From: Negativicutes bacterium
GTDB lineage: Bacteria; Bacillota; Negativicutes; JAGOZY01
Assembly: GCA_018058445.1 (NCBI GenBank)
Contig: JAGOZY010000094.1
Coordinates: 1-5,477 of the forward strand
Direction of reading: 5' to 3'
DNA: 5,477 nucleotides
Every line of letters starts with the position of its first letter. Position 1 is the first letter of the stretch. Below the pieces are notes generated by a model. That model was not told the origin of the DNA. It searched no databases and was given only the letters and a program-made list of their open reading frames with translations. Made by a program: the position numbers and the translations under genes. Positions 1 through 5,477 of the stretch are shown here, in pieces.

Positions 1-770
1 AATCCTTCTTCGGCAAGCAGAAGAGGGACTTGATAAATACTACCCGCATTCGGGTTTTGAATCACTGCATCTAAGTCTACATCGCAGAAAAGAGCAAGTT
101 TTTCTTTCATATCTTGCGAGATTTCTCTTTCAGTTCGACAAACGAGAATATCCGGTTGAATTCCAATGCTTCGCAGTTCTTTTACGCTATGCTGTGTCGG
201 TTTTGTTTTCAGTTCACCCGCTGCGCCGATATAAGGAACTAGTGTTACATGGATATAGAGCGCATTGTCACGCCCAACTTCCTTACGTACTTGCCGAATC
301 GCCTCTGAAAAAGGGAGACTTTCAATATCGCCAACTGTTCCACCAACTTCGGTGATAACAACTTCTGCGTGATCCTCGTTGCCAAGTCGATAAACCCGAT
401 CTTTAATTTCATTTGTCACATGAGGGATAACTTGAACAGTGCGTCCAAGGTAATCGCCGCGACGCTCTTTATCAATAACCGATAGGTAAACTTTTCCGGC
501 AGTTACACTAGATGCTTTACTCAAATTAATATCTACAAAACGCTCGTAATGACCGAGATCTAGATCGGTTTCACCGCCATCTTCGGTCACAAATACTTCT
601 CCATGCTGGTAAGGGCTCATGGTCCCAGGATCCACATTTAAGTATGGATCAAATTTCTGCAGAGTTACTTTAAAACCCTGATCTTTTAACAAACGTCCTA
701 ATGAAGCTGCTGTTATCCCTTTTCCTAAAGACGAAGCTACGCCACCAGTAACGAAAATGTACTTTACCAT
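1..770 (-). CDS. pyrG: CTP synthase (glutamine-hydrolysing), N-terminal synthetase domain, partial
   Basis: CTP synthase makes CTP from UTP, ATP and glutamine-derived ammonia, the last step of de novo pyrimidine nucleotide synthesis, in the cytosol. The frame is open from the ATG at 770 to the left edge and gives 256 residues, about half of the usual ~535. What is present is the amidoligase (synthetase) domain; the C-terminal class I glutaminase domain lies outside the window. Visible motifs are the P-loop [10 protein letters not shown] (residues 9-18, Lys17), [15 protein letters not shown] (39-53), [11 protein letters not shown] (55-65), [12 protein letters not shown] (67-78, with Asp71 matching the Mg-binding Asp72 of E. 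coli), [15 protein letters not shown] (140-154, Glu141 matching E. coli Glu140) and [20 protein letters not shown] (188-207). The P-loop has Ala12 where Val is usual. A GGAGGGG ribosome binding site (776-782) sits just upstream. It starts 30 bp after the rpoE stop, with no terminator between, so it is probably cotranscribed with rpoE. Identification is secure; only the length is incomplete. Confidence 0.98.
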   Translation of the reverse strand, partial: MVKYIFVTGGVASSLGKGITAASLGRLLKDQGFKVTLQKFDPYLNVDPGTMSPYQHGEVFVTEDGGETDLDLGHYERFVDINLSKASSVTAGKVYLSVIDKERRGDYLGRTVQVIPHVTNEIKDRVYRLGNEDHAEVVITEVGGTVGDIESLPFSEAIRQVRKEVGRDNALYIHVTLVPYIGAAGELKTKPTQHSVKELRSIGIQPDILVCRTEREISQDMKEKLALFCDVDLDAVIQNPNAGSIYQVPLLLAEEG

Positions 771-800
771 TTTTACCCCTCCATCATGACTCCAAACTTA

Positions 801-1163
801 CTATTCGACTGGTTCTGCTTCTGGTGTTTCAGGCTCTTCACCGGAAAAAGTTTCTTGAATTTCTTCTAGTAGTTTTTTGCGACGGCTTTTGTCGACAACG
901 ACAGGTGGAGTTGCCAGTTCTTCTAGAGATTTTACTCCTCGTTGCGGAATCCATTCCACCAAAGACCACATATGTTTTCCTTGATAAGCAAAACGACTAT
1001 CCAGGCTAATTTCAGTATGAAGCACCGCAAGACGATCAGCTGTGATCTCTTTTGGCTTAGCACCTAATTGTTGAAATACTTGATTCATCAAGTCCTTGTA
1101 GTAAATGGGGAGCTTTTCCTCCCGCAGCAATTGATAGGCAATATCTGCGCCAGTTTGTTTCAT
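801..1163 (-). CDS. rpoE: DNA-directed RNA polymerase delta subunit-like protein, short-tailed (HARE-HTH)
   Basis: The delta subunit binds RNA polymerase in Bacillota, promotes its release and recycling from nucleic acids, and lowers open-complex stability. The 120-residue product matches the N-terminal HARE-HTH winged-helix domain (about 1-72): an ADIAYQLLREEKLPIYYKDL start, a DRLAVLHTEISLDSRF core and a MWSLVEW end, comparable to the B. subtilis DRIAQFYTDLNIDGRF and TWGLRSW segments. A small basic patch DKSRRKK (91-97) is followed by a tail of about 23 residues (98-120) with nine Glu. The B. subtilis protein is about 173 residues, with a far longer Asp/Glu tail and about 14 extra N-terminal residues. 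The start is fixed by an AGGAGG at 1173-1178, 9 nt before the ATG; the frame upstream closes at the argS stop codon (1188-1190). pyrG begins 30 bp after the stop, so no hidden longer tail is possible. Assignment rests on the domain plus its place between argS and pyrG. A HARE-HTH protein that has lost classical delta function is the alternative. Confidence 0.87.
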   Translation of the reverse strand: MKQTGADIAYQLLREEKLPIYYKDLMNQVFQQLGAKPKEITADRLAVLHTEISLDSRFAYQGKHMWSLVEWIPQRGVKSLEELATPPVVVDKSRRKKLLEEIQETFSGEEPETPEAEPVE

Positions 1164-1187
1164 GCCCGATTTCCTCCTATCTTTCTT

Positions 1188-2846
1188 TTACATTCGTTCC
1201 GGAGCATCAATTCCCAAAATAGTGAGACTGTGCTTCAATGTGTTTTGGATTGCTTTGACTAAATGCAGGCGAGCTTGTTGAAGCTCTGGGTCTACGCCAA
1301 GAATACGGCATTGATTATAAAAAGAGTGAAATTGTCCGGCAAGTTCATGTATATAACGAGCAATATGGTGGGGGGCTCGCTCTGAGGCCGCACGGCTAAT
1401 TTCTTCTGGATAACGTCCGAGAGTCCGAATTAAGTCCATTTCACATTCAGTGGCTAACGTAGAAAACTGAGCTTCTTTCCAGTCCTTGACGGTAATACCA
1501 GCTTCCTCAATTTGCCTAAAAATGCTGCAAATTCGGGCATGTGCATATTGAATGTAGTACACTGGATTTTCATTGCTACGAGACTTCGCCAAATCAAGAT
1601 CAAAATCTAGCTGACTATCAGAGGATCTCATAATAAAGAAGTAACGGGCAGCGTCTTTGCCGACTTCTTCAATCAGCTCTGCTAGTGTAACTCCTTGACC
1701 GGTCCGTTTGGACATTTTGACGACTTCACCATTTCGGAGAAGGTTGACCATTTGAAGGATAATAACTTCGAGCTGTTCTGATTTGTAGCCAAGCATCTGG
1801 ACTGCTGCCCGCATTCGCGGAATATAGCCATGATGATCGGCTCCCCACAGATTAATTAGCGTATTAAAACCGCGCTGGAGTTTGTTCCAGTGATAGGCAA
1901 TATCGGCAGCTAGGTAAGTCGGGATTCCATTTTCTCGAATAACGACCCGATCTTTATCGTCCCCGTATTCACTAGCCCTGAGCCACCAGGCTCCATCTTT
2001 TTCATATAAGTCGCCGGTTTTCTTTAGAACGTCACAGGCTTCTTCCAATTTGTTCTCGTTATGAAGGCTTTGTTCGCTAAACCAATGATCAAAAGTAACG
2101 CCAAACGCTTCTAAATCTTCTCGAAGAGCCGCCAACTTCTCCACTAAGGCTAAAGAACGAAATTCTTCGACTCGTTCTTCATCTGTCAGCTCGAGAAAAC
2201 GACTTCCATCTTTTTCAAGAATTCGTTTGGCAGTATCCGTAATATCTTGGCCATAATAACCATTTTCCGGCATCTTAAAAGGCTTTCCTGAAAGTTCCAG
2301 ATAGCGGGCATTTACTGAGAGGGCTAGGTTATCAATCTGGTTACCTGCATCATTGATGTAATACTCTCGCTGCACTTTGTGCCCTGCGGCTTGAAGCAGA
2401 TTCGCCAAGGCGCTTCCTACTGCGGCTCCACGTCCATGTCCGACATGGAGAGGGCCGGTTGGATTTGCACTTACAAATTCTACTTGGATGCGGCTTGGGT
2501 TCTCCAGTTTGCCTTCGCCCCAAGTTTCATCCGCAGTTAAAATTGTTTTTAGGCTTTCTTGGAGCCAGCCTGATTTTAAATAAAAATTTAAAAAGCCGGG
2601 GCCTGCAATTTCTACTTTTTCTAGCCACGGAGCTTGCAGTTCATTGACTAGGGCTTCTGCGATTTTACGCGGATTTGCTTTTAGGGTACGAGCCGCTTGC
2701 ATCGCAAAATTGCTCGCATAGTCGCCAAAATCTTTTTGCGGAGGCTCTTCAATAAGAATTACAGGAAGTTCACCTGTAGGAATTGCACCCTGAACCATTG
2801 CTTTTTCAGTAGCTTGTTCAAGCAAGGTGGCAAGTTGTTGTTTCAT
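1188..2846 (-). CDS. argS: Arginyl-tRNA synthetase (class I)
   Basis: This enzyme charges tRNA-Arg with arginine using ATP, in the cytosol, and is essential for translation. The 552-residue product has full family length (usually about 550-580). In order: an N-terminal Add-1 tRNA D-loop recognition domain (about 1-90, with DFGDYASNFAMQAAR at 39-53); the Rossmann catalytic core with the HIGH-type signature HVGH (134-137) inside ANPTGPLHVGHGRG; REYYINDAGNQI (160-171); LWGADHHGYIPRM (333-345); the KMSKR loop (377-381) in MSKRTGQGVTL; and the C-terminal anticodon-binding DALR domain (about 425-552) ending in the typical LGIDAPERM. Many ArgRS enzymes lack a canonical KMSK; this one keeps it, as in Bacillus. 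The chosen ATG aligns with the start of B. subtilis ArgS. It lies 29 bp inside the end of the DUF1934 gene, so translational coupling is likely. The AGGAGG (2859-2864) is 12 nt upstream, rather far. rpoE follows after 24 bp. No frameshift or missing motif is seen. Confidence 0.98.
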   Translation of the reverse strand: MKQQLATLLEQATEKAMVQGAIPTGELPVILIEEPPQKDFGDYASNFAMQAARTLKANPRKIAEALVNELQAPWLEKVEIAGPGFLNFYLKSGWLQESLKTILTADETWGEGKLENPSRIQVEFVSANPTGPLHVGHGRGAAVGSALANLLQAAGHKVQREYYINDAGNQIDNLALSVNARYLELSGKPFKMPENGYYGQDITDTAKRILEKDGSRFLELTDEERVEEFRSLALVEKLAALREDLEAFGVTFDHWFSEQSLHNENKLEEACDVLKKTGDLYEKDGAWWLRASEYGDDKDRVVIRENGIPTYLAADIAYHWNKLQRGFNTLINLWGADHHGYIPRMRAAVQMLGYKSEQLEVIILQMVNLLRNGEVVKMSKRTGQGVTLAELIEEVGKDAARYFFIMRSSDSQLDFDLDLAKSRSNENPVYYIQYAHARICSIFRQIEEAGITVKDWKEAQFSTLATECEMDLIRTLGRYPEEISRAASERAPHHIARYIHELAGQFHSFYNQCRILGVDPELQQARLHLVKAIQNTLKHSLTILGIDAPERM

Positions 2847-3276
2847 TCAGATCATCCGCCTCCTGTATGTGAATCTGTAATTGACAGTCAGCTATTTTAC
2901 CCTCGTCACTCAACAGCTCATAGGTAAGTAAAATAGTTTCTGGTAATTGATTGGCATAGGAAATTTCTAATTTCTGGGTATTTGCACGCATTGATATCGG
3001 CCCATAGGGGGTGTGATAGAGAAAAGCACAGGGGCTATTTATCTTAAAACAAGTCTCTTGCCTGACGCTTCCACTTCGTTTGAGCTCGATATGGTCGGAG
3101 AAAATGTCTAAACAAGTAACGGTCCCCTCGACTCCGCTTGTAGCTGTCTCGCGATAAAAAATGCGAAAGCCATCTTTGAGAAAAGATCCTCTAGCAATTA
3201 CCTCAAAGGTCGAACGATGTCCAACGCTTGATGGCACGGGGTCTTGGACTGATTCAATTTTAAGAATTAAATCCAT
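2818..3276 (-). CDS. DUF1934 family (YwiB-like) beta-barrel protein, function unknown
   Basis: The product is a 152-residue protein similar in length and pattern to B. subtilis YwiB (142 residues), the DUF1934 protein commonly found just before argS. The family is thought to form a small lipocalin-like beta-barrel; its role is not known and I do not assign one. Visible features are strand-like alternating hydrophobic stretches, an FYRETATSGVEGTVTCLDIF segment (40-59), IELKRSG (63-69), a TPYGPISM turn (89-96) and TILLTYEL (114-121). No signal peptide or membrane segment is seen, so it is probably cytosolic. The frame is open up to an ATG at 3363, but the start at 3276 is preferred: an AAGGA lies 7 nt before it, the extra N-terminus has no family counterpart, and a promoter (3304-3333) falls inside that extension. 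ATG 3282 is a possible alternative. The 3' end overlaps argS by 29 bp. It is the first gene of the argS-rpoE-pyrG unit. Confidence 0.88.
   Translation of the reverse strand: MDLILKIESVQDPVPSSVGHRSTFEVIARGSFLKDGFRIFYRETATSGVEGTVTCLDIFSDHIELKRSGSVRQETCFKINSPCAFLYHTPYGPISMRANTQKLEISYANQLPETILLTYELLSDEGKIADCQLQIHIQEADDLNETTTCHLA
2859..2864 (-). promoter_or_regulatory. argS ribosome binding site inside the DUF1934 gene
   Basis: A full AGGAGG on the minus strand lies within the last codons of the upstream DUF1934 gene. Its spacing to the argS ATG at 2846 is 12 nt, longer than the usual 5-9. A nearer ATG (2853-2855) is only 3 nt from the AGGAGG and reads ATG ATC TGA, so it cannot start argS. No other in-frame start upstream fits the family's N-terminus, so the 2846 start is kept. 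Confidence 0.7.
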
Positions 3277-3303
3277 CCGCATTTCCTTGTCCACATCCTT
3301 CTT

Positions 3304-3333
3304 ATTATACCCAAAATTCGGTTCTAAATTCAA
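3304..3333 (-). promoter_or_regulatory. Sigma-A-like promoter for the DUF1934-argS-rpoE-pyrG unit
   Basis: On the minus strand there is a -35 TTGAAT (3328-3333, 4 of 6 to consensus), an 18-bp spacer and a perfect -10 TATAAT (3304-3309). Transcription would begin near 3297, giving a leader of about 20 nt that carries the AAGGA site before the ATG at 3276. It sits just downstream of the speD terminator and is the only good promoter I see for the four-gene unit. Confidence 0.72.
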
Positions 3334-3361
3334 GTAAATCCAAAAAGACTTTTGGCAATTC

Positions 3362-3406
3362 AAAAAAATAGGAAAACCTGACCGTTAGTTTTCCGGTCAG
3401 GTTTTC
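3362..3406 (-). terminator. Intrinsic terminator after speD
   Basis: A perfect 13-bp inverted repeat (arms 3372-3384 and 3394-3406, arm GAAAACCTGACCG on the minus-strand transcript) surrounds a 9-nt loop. On the minus strand it is followed by CTATTTTTTT, a run of seven T. It begins 15 nt after the speD stop codon. The T-run is on the minus-strand side, so it ends speD transcription and separates it from the next promoter. The four T at the end of the other arm give only weak activity in the opposite direction. Confidence 0.93.
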
Positions 3407-3421
3407 ACTCCCTTCATCGGT

Positions 3422-4234
3422 CTACCCTTTTTGGATATTTCGACCATGGAAGATTTCCAGCATTTCCTTCTTCACTCGTTGCTTGATTTGCTTCTTTTCT
3501 CCGGGTAATAAGTCTTTTTTTGTCATGCCGAAGAGGTAGTTATCAAGTTCAAAGTCTTTTAGAATCATTTTTGTATGAAAAATATTATCCTGATAGACGT
3601 TTACATCGATCATCTGATAAAGCTCTTTAATTTCTGGCGCGATATAGTTTTGAATTGAGCTGATTTTGTGATCGATAAAATATTTTTGTCCGTTTACATC
3701 TCGGGTGAAGCCTCGAACCCGATAGTCTAAAGTGACCATATCTGCATCAAAGCTGCGAATCAAATAGTTGAGCGCTTTCAGCGGTGAAATTCGTCCACAA
3801 GTCGAGACATCAATATCGGCTCTAAATGTGTTGATTCCTTGGTCTGGGTGGCTTTCAGGATAGGTATGAACGGTGATGTGGCTTTTATCCAAATGGGCGA
3901 GGATGGTTTCAGGTTGGACGGTTCCGTTCGGATTATAAACGATCGTCTCTGTATTTACTTCATCTTCTGCGATAAGGATCGTTACACTTGCACCTTGCGG
4001 TTCATAGTCCTGTTGAGCTACGTTTAGAACGTGGGCGCCGATCATCTCTGCTACATTGGTTAAAATCCCGGTAAGCCGGGTACCGCTGTATTCTTCATCA
4101 ATATACCGTAAATATTCGTCTCGCTGCTGTGGCGTACGAGTATAACAGATGTCATACAAATTAAAACTGAGACTCTTCGTTAGGTTATTAAATCCATAGA
4201 GCTGCAGTTTCTTTTTTAGCGGTTTAACTTCCAT
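3422..4234 (-). CDS. speD: S-adenosylmethionine decarboxylase proenzyme (E. coli type)
   Basis: AdoMetDC decarboxylates S-adenosylmethionine to give the aminopropyl donor for spermidine synthase; it is pyruvoyl-dependent and cytosolic. The 270-residue product has the length of the long E. coli-type (about 264) and not the ~125-residue B. subtilis/Thermotoga type. The self-processing site [16 protein letters not shown] is at 115-130: cleavage between Lys117 and Ser118 would turn Ser118 into the pyruvoyl group. It corresponds to Lys111-Ser112 of E. coli. His123 and Cys146 (in [20 protein letters not shown], 139-158) sit where the family's catalytic residues lie. The N-terminal [20 protein letters not shown] (12-31) is also characteristic. 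An AAGGGG site (4242-4247) precedes the ATG by 7 nt. It has its own promoter (4339-4367) and terminator, so it may be monocistronic. No speE is in the window; it may lie elsewhere. All key residues are intact. Confidence 0.97.
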   Translation of the reverse strand: MEVKPLKKKLQLYGFNNLTKSLSFNLYDICYTRTPQQRDEYLRYIDEEYSGTRLTGILTNVAEMIGAHVLNVAQQDYEPQGASVTILIAEDEVNTETIVYNPNGTVQPETILAHLDKSHITVHTYPESHPDQGINTFRADIDVSTCGRISPLKALNYLIRSFDADMVTLDYRVRGFTRDVNGQKYFIDHKISSIQNYIAPEIKELYQMIDVNVYQDNIFHTKMILKDFELDNYLFGMTKKDLLPGEKKQIKQRVKKEMLEIFHGRNIQKG

Positions 4235-4332
4235 TTCTCTACCCCTTCAATTGAACAAGCAAAAGCGCCGTTCAGTCAACTCCTGCCTGAGCAGGGCATG
4301 ATCGTTAGACTGCAAATAGTCTACACCAAACT
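4235..4332 (-). promoter_or_regulatory. Structured 5' leader of speD, possible regulatory RNA
   Basis: If transcription starts about 7 nt after the -10 element, speD has a leader of about 97 nt. It holds a 6-bp hairpin (TAGACT/AGTCTA, 4306-4323), a 5-bp hairpin with a 4-nt loop (CCTGC-TCAG-GCAGG, 4282-4295), a weak TGAAC/GTTCA pairing (4252-4274) and a palindrome TTCAATTGAA (4246-4255) whose edge overlaps the ribosome binding site. A seven-codon reading frame MPCSGRS (4299-4276) is present but lacks a ribosome binding site. I do not recognise a known riboswitch core. Regulation is conjecture. Confidence 0.3.
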
Positions 4333-4338
4333 ATATCT

Positions 4339-4367
4339 ATTCTACTCATACAAGGCCGGTCTGGCAA
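4339..4367 (-). promoter_or_regulatory. Sigma-A-like promoter for speD
   Basis: On the minus strand there is a -35 TTGCCA (4362-4367, 5 of 6), a 17-bp spacer and a -10 TAGAAT (4339-4344, 5 of 6). It lies in the gap between the DUF4127 stop and speD, with predicted start near 4332. I see no strong terminator between the DUF4127 gene and this promoter, so some readthrough into speD is possible. Confidence 0.68.
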
Positions 4368-4391
4368 CTGTTTTTAGTAAATTGCTTTATT

Positions 4392-5477
4392 TTATTTCTT
4401 TTGGGCTTTTAAAAGTGGTTCGATTTCGAACATTCGCATCCAAGGCAGGCGAATACCGACAAGCAGTTCACCGTTTTTTCCTAGATGTTTTTTTGCAAAA
4501 TCTTTCATTTCAAGTTCGATCCAGGCTTGGACATAATCATACGAACTGCCGAGAGCCGCTCCATTGATCTGACTTGGATAGATCACTTTCTGATTTACTT
4601 TATTTCGGACAACCGCTTGATAGCCCCAGTCGTCTAAATAACGAACCGTCAGTAGACGATCTTTTGTCTCTTTTGTGAAATAGCGTGGCGCAAGCAGTCC
4701 TTGGCTCATCGCATAGCCGAGGCTATTTCCTGCGGTGTTCCATCCGGCATAAGCATCAATATCATAGAGTAAATTGCGATCTTCGAGGACATACATTAAA
4801 GAGCGATCTGCTCCGTTGCCATAAGCAATATCGCCAATGGCGACTGTCTTCCCTAACTTGCTCCAACGCACAGCTTGCCGAACAATCTCGCGGGCACCAT
4901 TTGAGCTAGCCTCTTGGTTGCTGGTATGACTAGCTTCTAAGGTCCGACCGTCTTCCGGCGTATTTACCAGAAGAATTAAATCGGCAGTGTCTAGCTGAAT
5001 TGCGGGAAAGCCACCTAATGCGTAGATATGGGCAGCGATGTTGTCTTGTACGGGTTGGTCTTCATAAGAAGCAACGGTTGCTCCTCCGACCCCAGGCGCA
5101 TAAACAACACCGATTTGCGGAGTCTTAAAGGTCAAGTCGTTTACTGCGCGGGTCATCAACACCATGCCGACTTCATCGGTACCTGGAAAGGCGTGGAAAC
5201 GAGTGGGAGAAAGATTTGCTGTCTGGGGCTTTAGATATCGCCATTCCCTTTGGGACTGTGAAAGCTGAGCTGAATCATCTCGGCATAAAACAAGATAATC
5301 AATAAGTCCTTCTTTGGCACTTGCAATCCATCGTTCATTGACTCTTCGATTCGCAGTTCGACGGTCAAACCAATCAAACTTTACTTTTTCTGGGATTACT
5401 TTTACAAGAGCATTCAGTTCACTTTCATTTTCAGGAGTTAGCAGTCCTTGATCTTGAAGGTCAAGAAGCTGAGTGAG
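4392..5477 (-). CDS. DUF4127 family protein, C-terminal part, function unknown
   Basis: The frame is open from the right edge to a TAA at 4392-4394 and gives 361 residues; the true start is outside the window (the family is roughly 500 residues). An internal ATG at 5165 is not the start, because family-like sequence continues before it. Motifs, numbered from the first residue in the window: YLVLCRDDSA (61-70), FPGTDEVGMVL (97-107), GVVYAPGVGG (123-132), ADLILLVNTPEDG (165-177), AIGDIAYGNGAD (213-224) and AYAGWNTAGNSLGYAMSQG (242-260). The last two are, as I recall, the most typical of DUF4127. The alternating hydrophobic strands (GVVYA, LILLVNTP, TVAIGDIA) suggest an alpha/beta fold. No membrane segment or signal is seen in this part, but the N-terminus is missing. 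The family has no experimentally known function that I can name. The next gene, speD, starts 157 bp further on under its own promoter, so a shared role is only suggested by proximity. Confidence 0.85.
   Translation of the reverse strand, partial: LTQLLDLQDQGLLTPENESELNALVKVIPEKVKFDWFDRRTANRRVNERWIASAKEGLIDYLVLCRDDSAQLSQSQREWRYLKPQTANLSPTRFHAFPGTDEVGMVLMTRAVNDLTFKTPQIGVVYAPGVGGATVASYEDQPVQDNIAAHIYALGGFPAIQLDTADLILLVNTPEDGRTLEASHTSNQEASSNGAREIVRQAVRWSKLGKTVAIGDIAYGNGADRSLMYVLEDRNLLYDIDAYAGWNTAGNSLGYAMSQGLLAPRYFTKETKDRLLTVRYLDDWGYQAVVRNKVNQKVIYPSQINGAALGSSYDYVQAWIELEMKDFAKKHLGKNGELLVGIRLPWMRMFEIEPLLKAQKK

Noticed and set aside
717..746. Val-to-Ala change in the PyrG P-loop ([10 protein letters not shown])
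   Set aside because: The catalytic Lys17 and surrounding glycines are intact and the change is conservative, so no functional claim is justified.
2459..2927. Plus-strand frames of 62-76 codons over the argS start region, and similar short ones over rpoE, speD and DUF4127
   Set aside because: They are antisense shadows of well-identified minus-strand genes, with unlikely composition and no family match that I recognise.
2818..3363. Longer 181-residue form of the DUF1934 protein starting at 3363
   Set aside because: The extra 29 residues have no family counterpart, contain the promoter -10/-35 elements, and the ATG at 3276 has a well-spaced AAGGA.
4276..4299. Seven-codon upstream reading frame (MPCSGRS) in the speD leader, reminiscent of the short uORF in mammalian AdoMetDC mRNA
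   Set aside because: It has no ribosome binding site, such short frames occur often by chance, and the peptide does not resemble the mammalian one. Kept only as a detail of the leader.
4351..4391. Possible terminator after the DUF4127 gene
   Set aside because: The only inverted repeat is a 3-bp GCC/GGC stem without a T-run; it cannot be called a terminator.
4298..4567. Plus-strand reading frame of 89 codons
   Set aside because: It runs antisense over the end of the DUF4127 gene and the speD leader and shows no recognisable domain; the overlapping minus-strand protein is clearly a real family member.

Overview
The window looks like a chromosomal segment of a low-to-moderate G+C Bacillota (Firmicutes) bacterium; G+C is roughly 37-45% in the lines I counted by eye. 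The pointers are the block DUF1934 - argS - rpoE(delta) - pyrG, which is typical of Bacillota, and strong AGGAGG-type ribosome binding sites. A HARE-HTH delta-like protein with only a very short acidic tail, next to an E. coli-type (long) speD and a DUF4127 gene, fits poorly with Bacillus itself. A Negativicutes or a non-Bacillus Bacillales lineage is more likely, but I cannot settle this from sequence alone.

Every supported gene lies on the minus strand, so transcription runs from right to left. In that order: (1) 5477-4392, the C-terminal 361 residues of a DUF4127 protein of unknown function, cut by the right edge. (2) A 157-bp gap holding a good sigma-A-like promoter (4339-4367) and a leader of about 97 nt with small hairpins. 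(3) speD (4234-3422), S-adenosylmethionine decarboxylase proenzyme, followed by (4) a strong intrinsic terminator (3406-3362). (5) A second promoter (3333-3304), then a closely packed four-gene unit: DUF1934/YwiB-like (3276-2818), argS (2846-1188, overlapping its upstream neighbour by 29 bp), rpoE delta (1163-801) and pyrG (770 to the left edge, first 256 codons).

Functionally, the right part supplies decarboxylated SAM, the aminopropyl donor for spermidine synthesis. The left part is a housekeeping operon joining arginyl-tRNA charging, RNA polymerase recycling and CTP synthesis. The terminator and promoter between speD and the DUF1934 gene indicate two separate transcription units.

I found no RNA gene, CRISPR array, insertion sequence, phage gene or obvious new system. 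The most notable points are the shortened delta subunit, the lack of room for a B. subtilis-style pyrG attenuator, the structured speD leader, and the uncharacterised DUF4127 gene beside speD.
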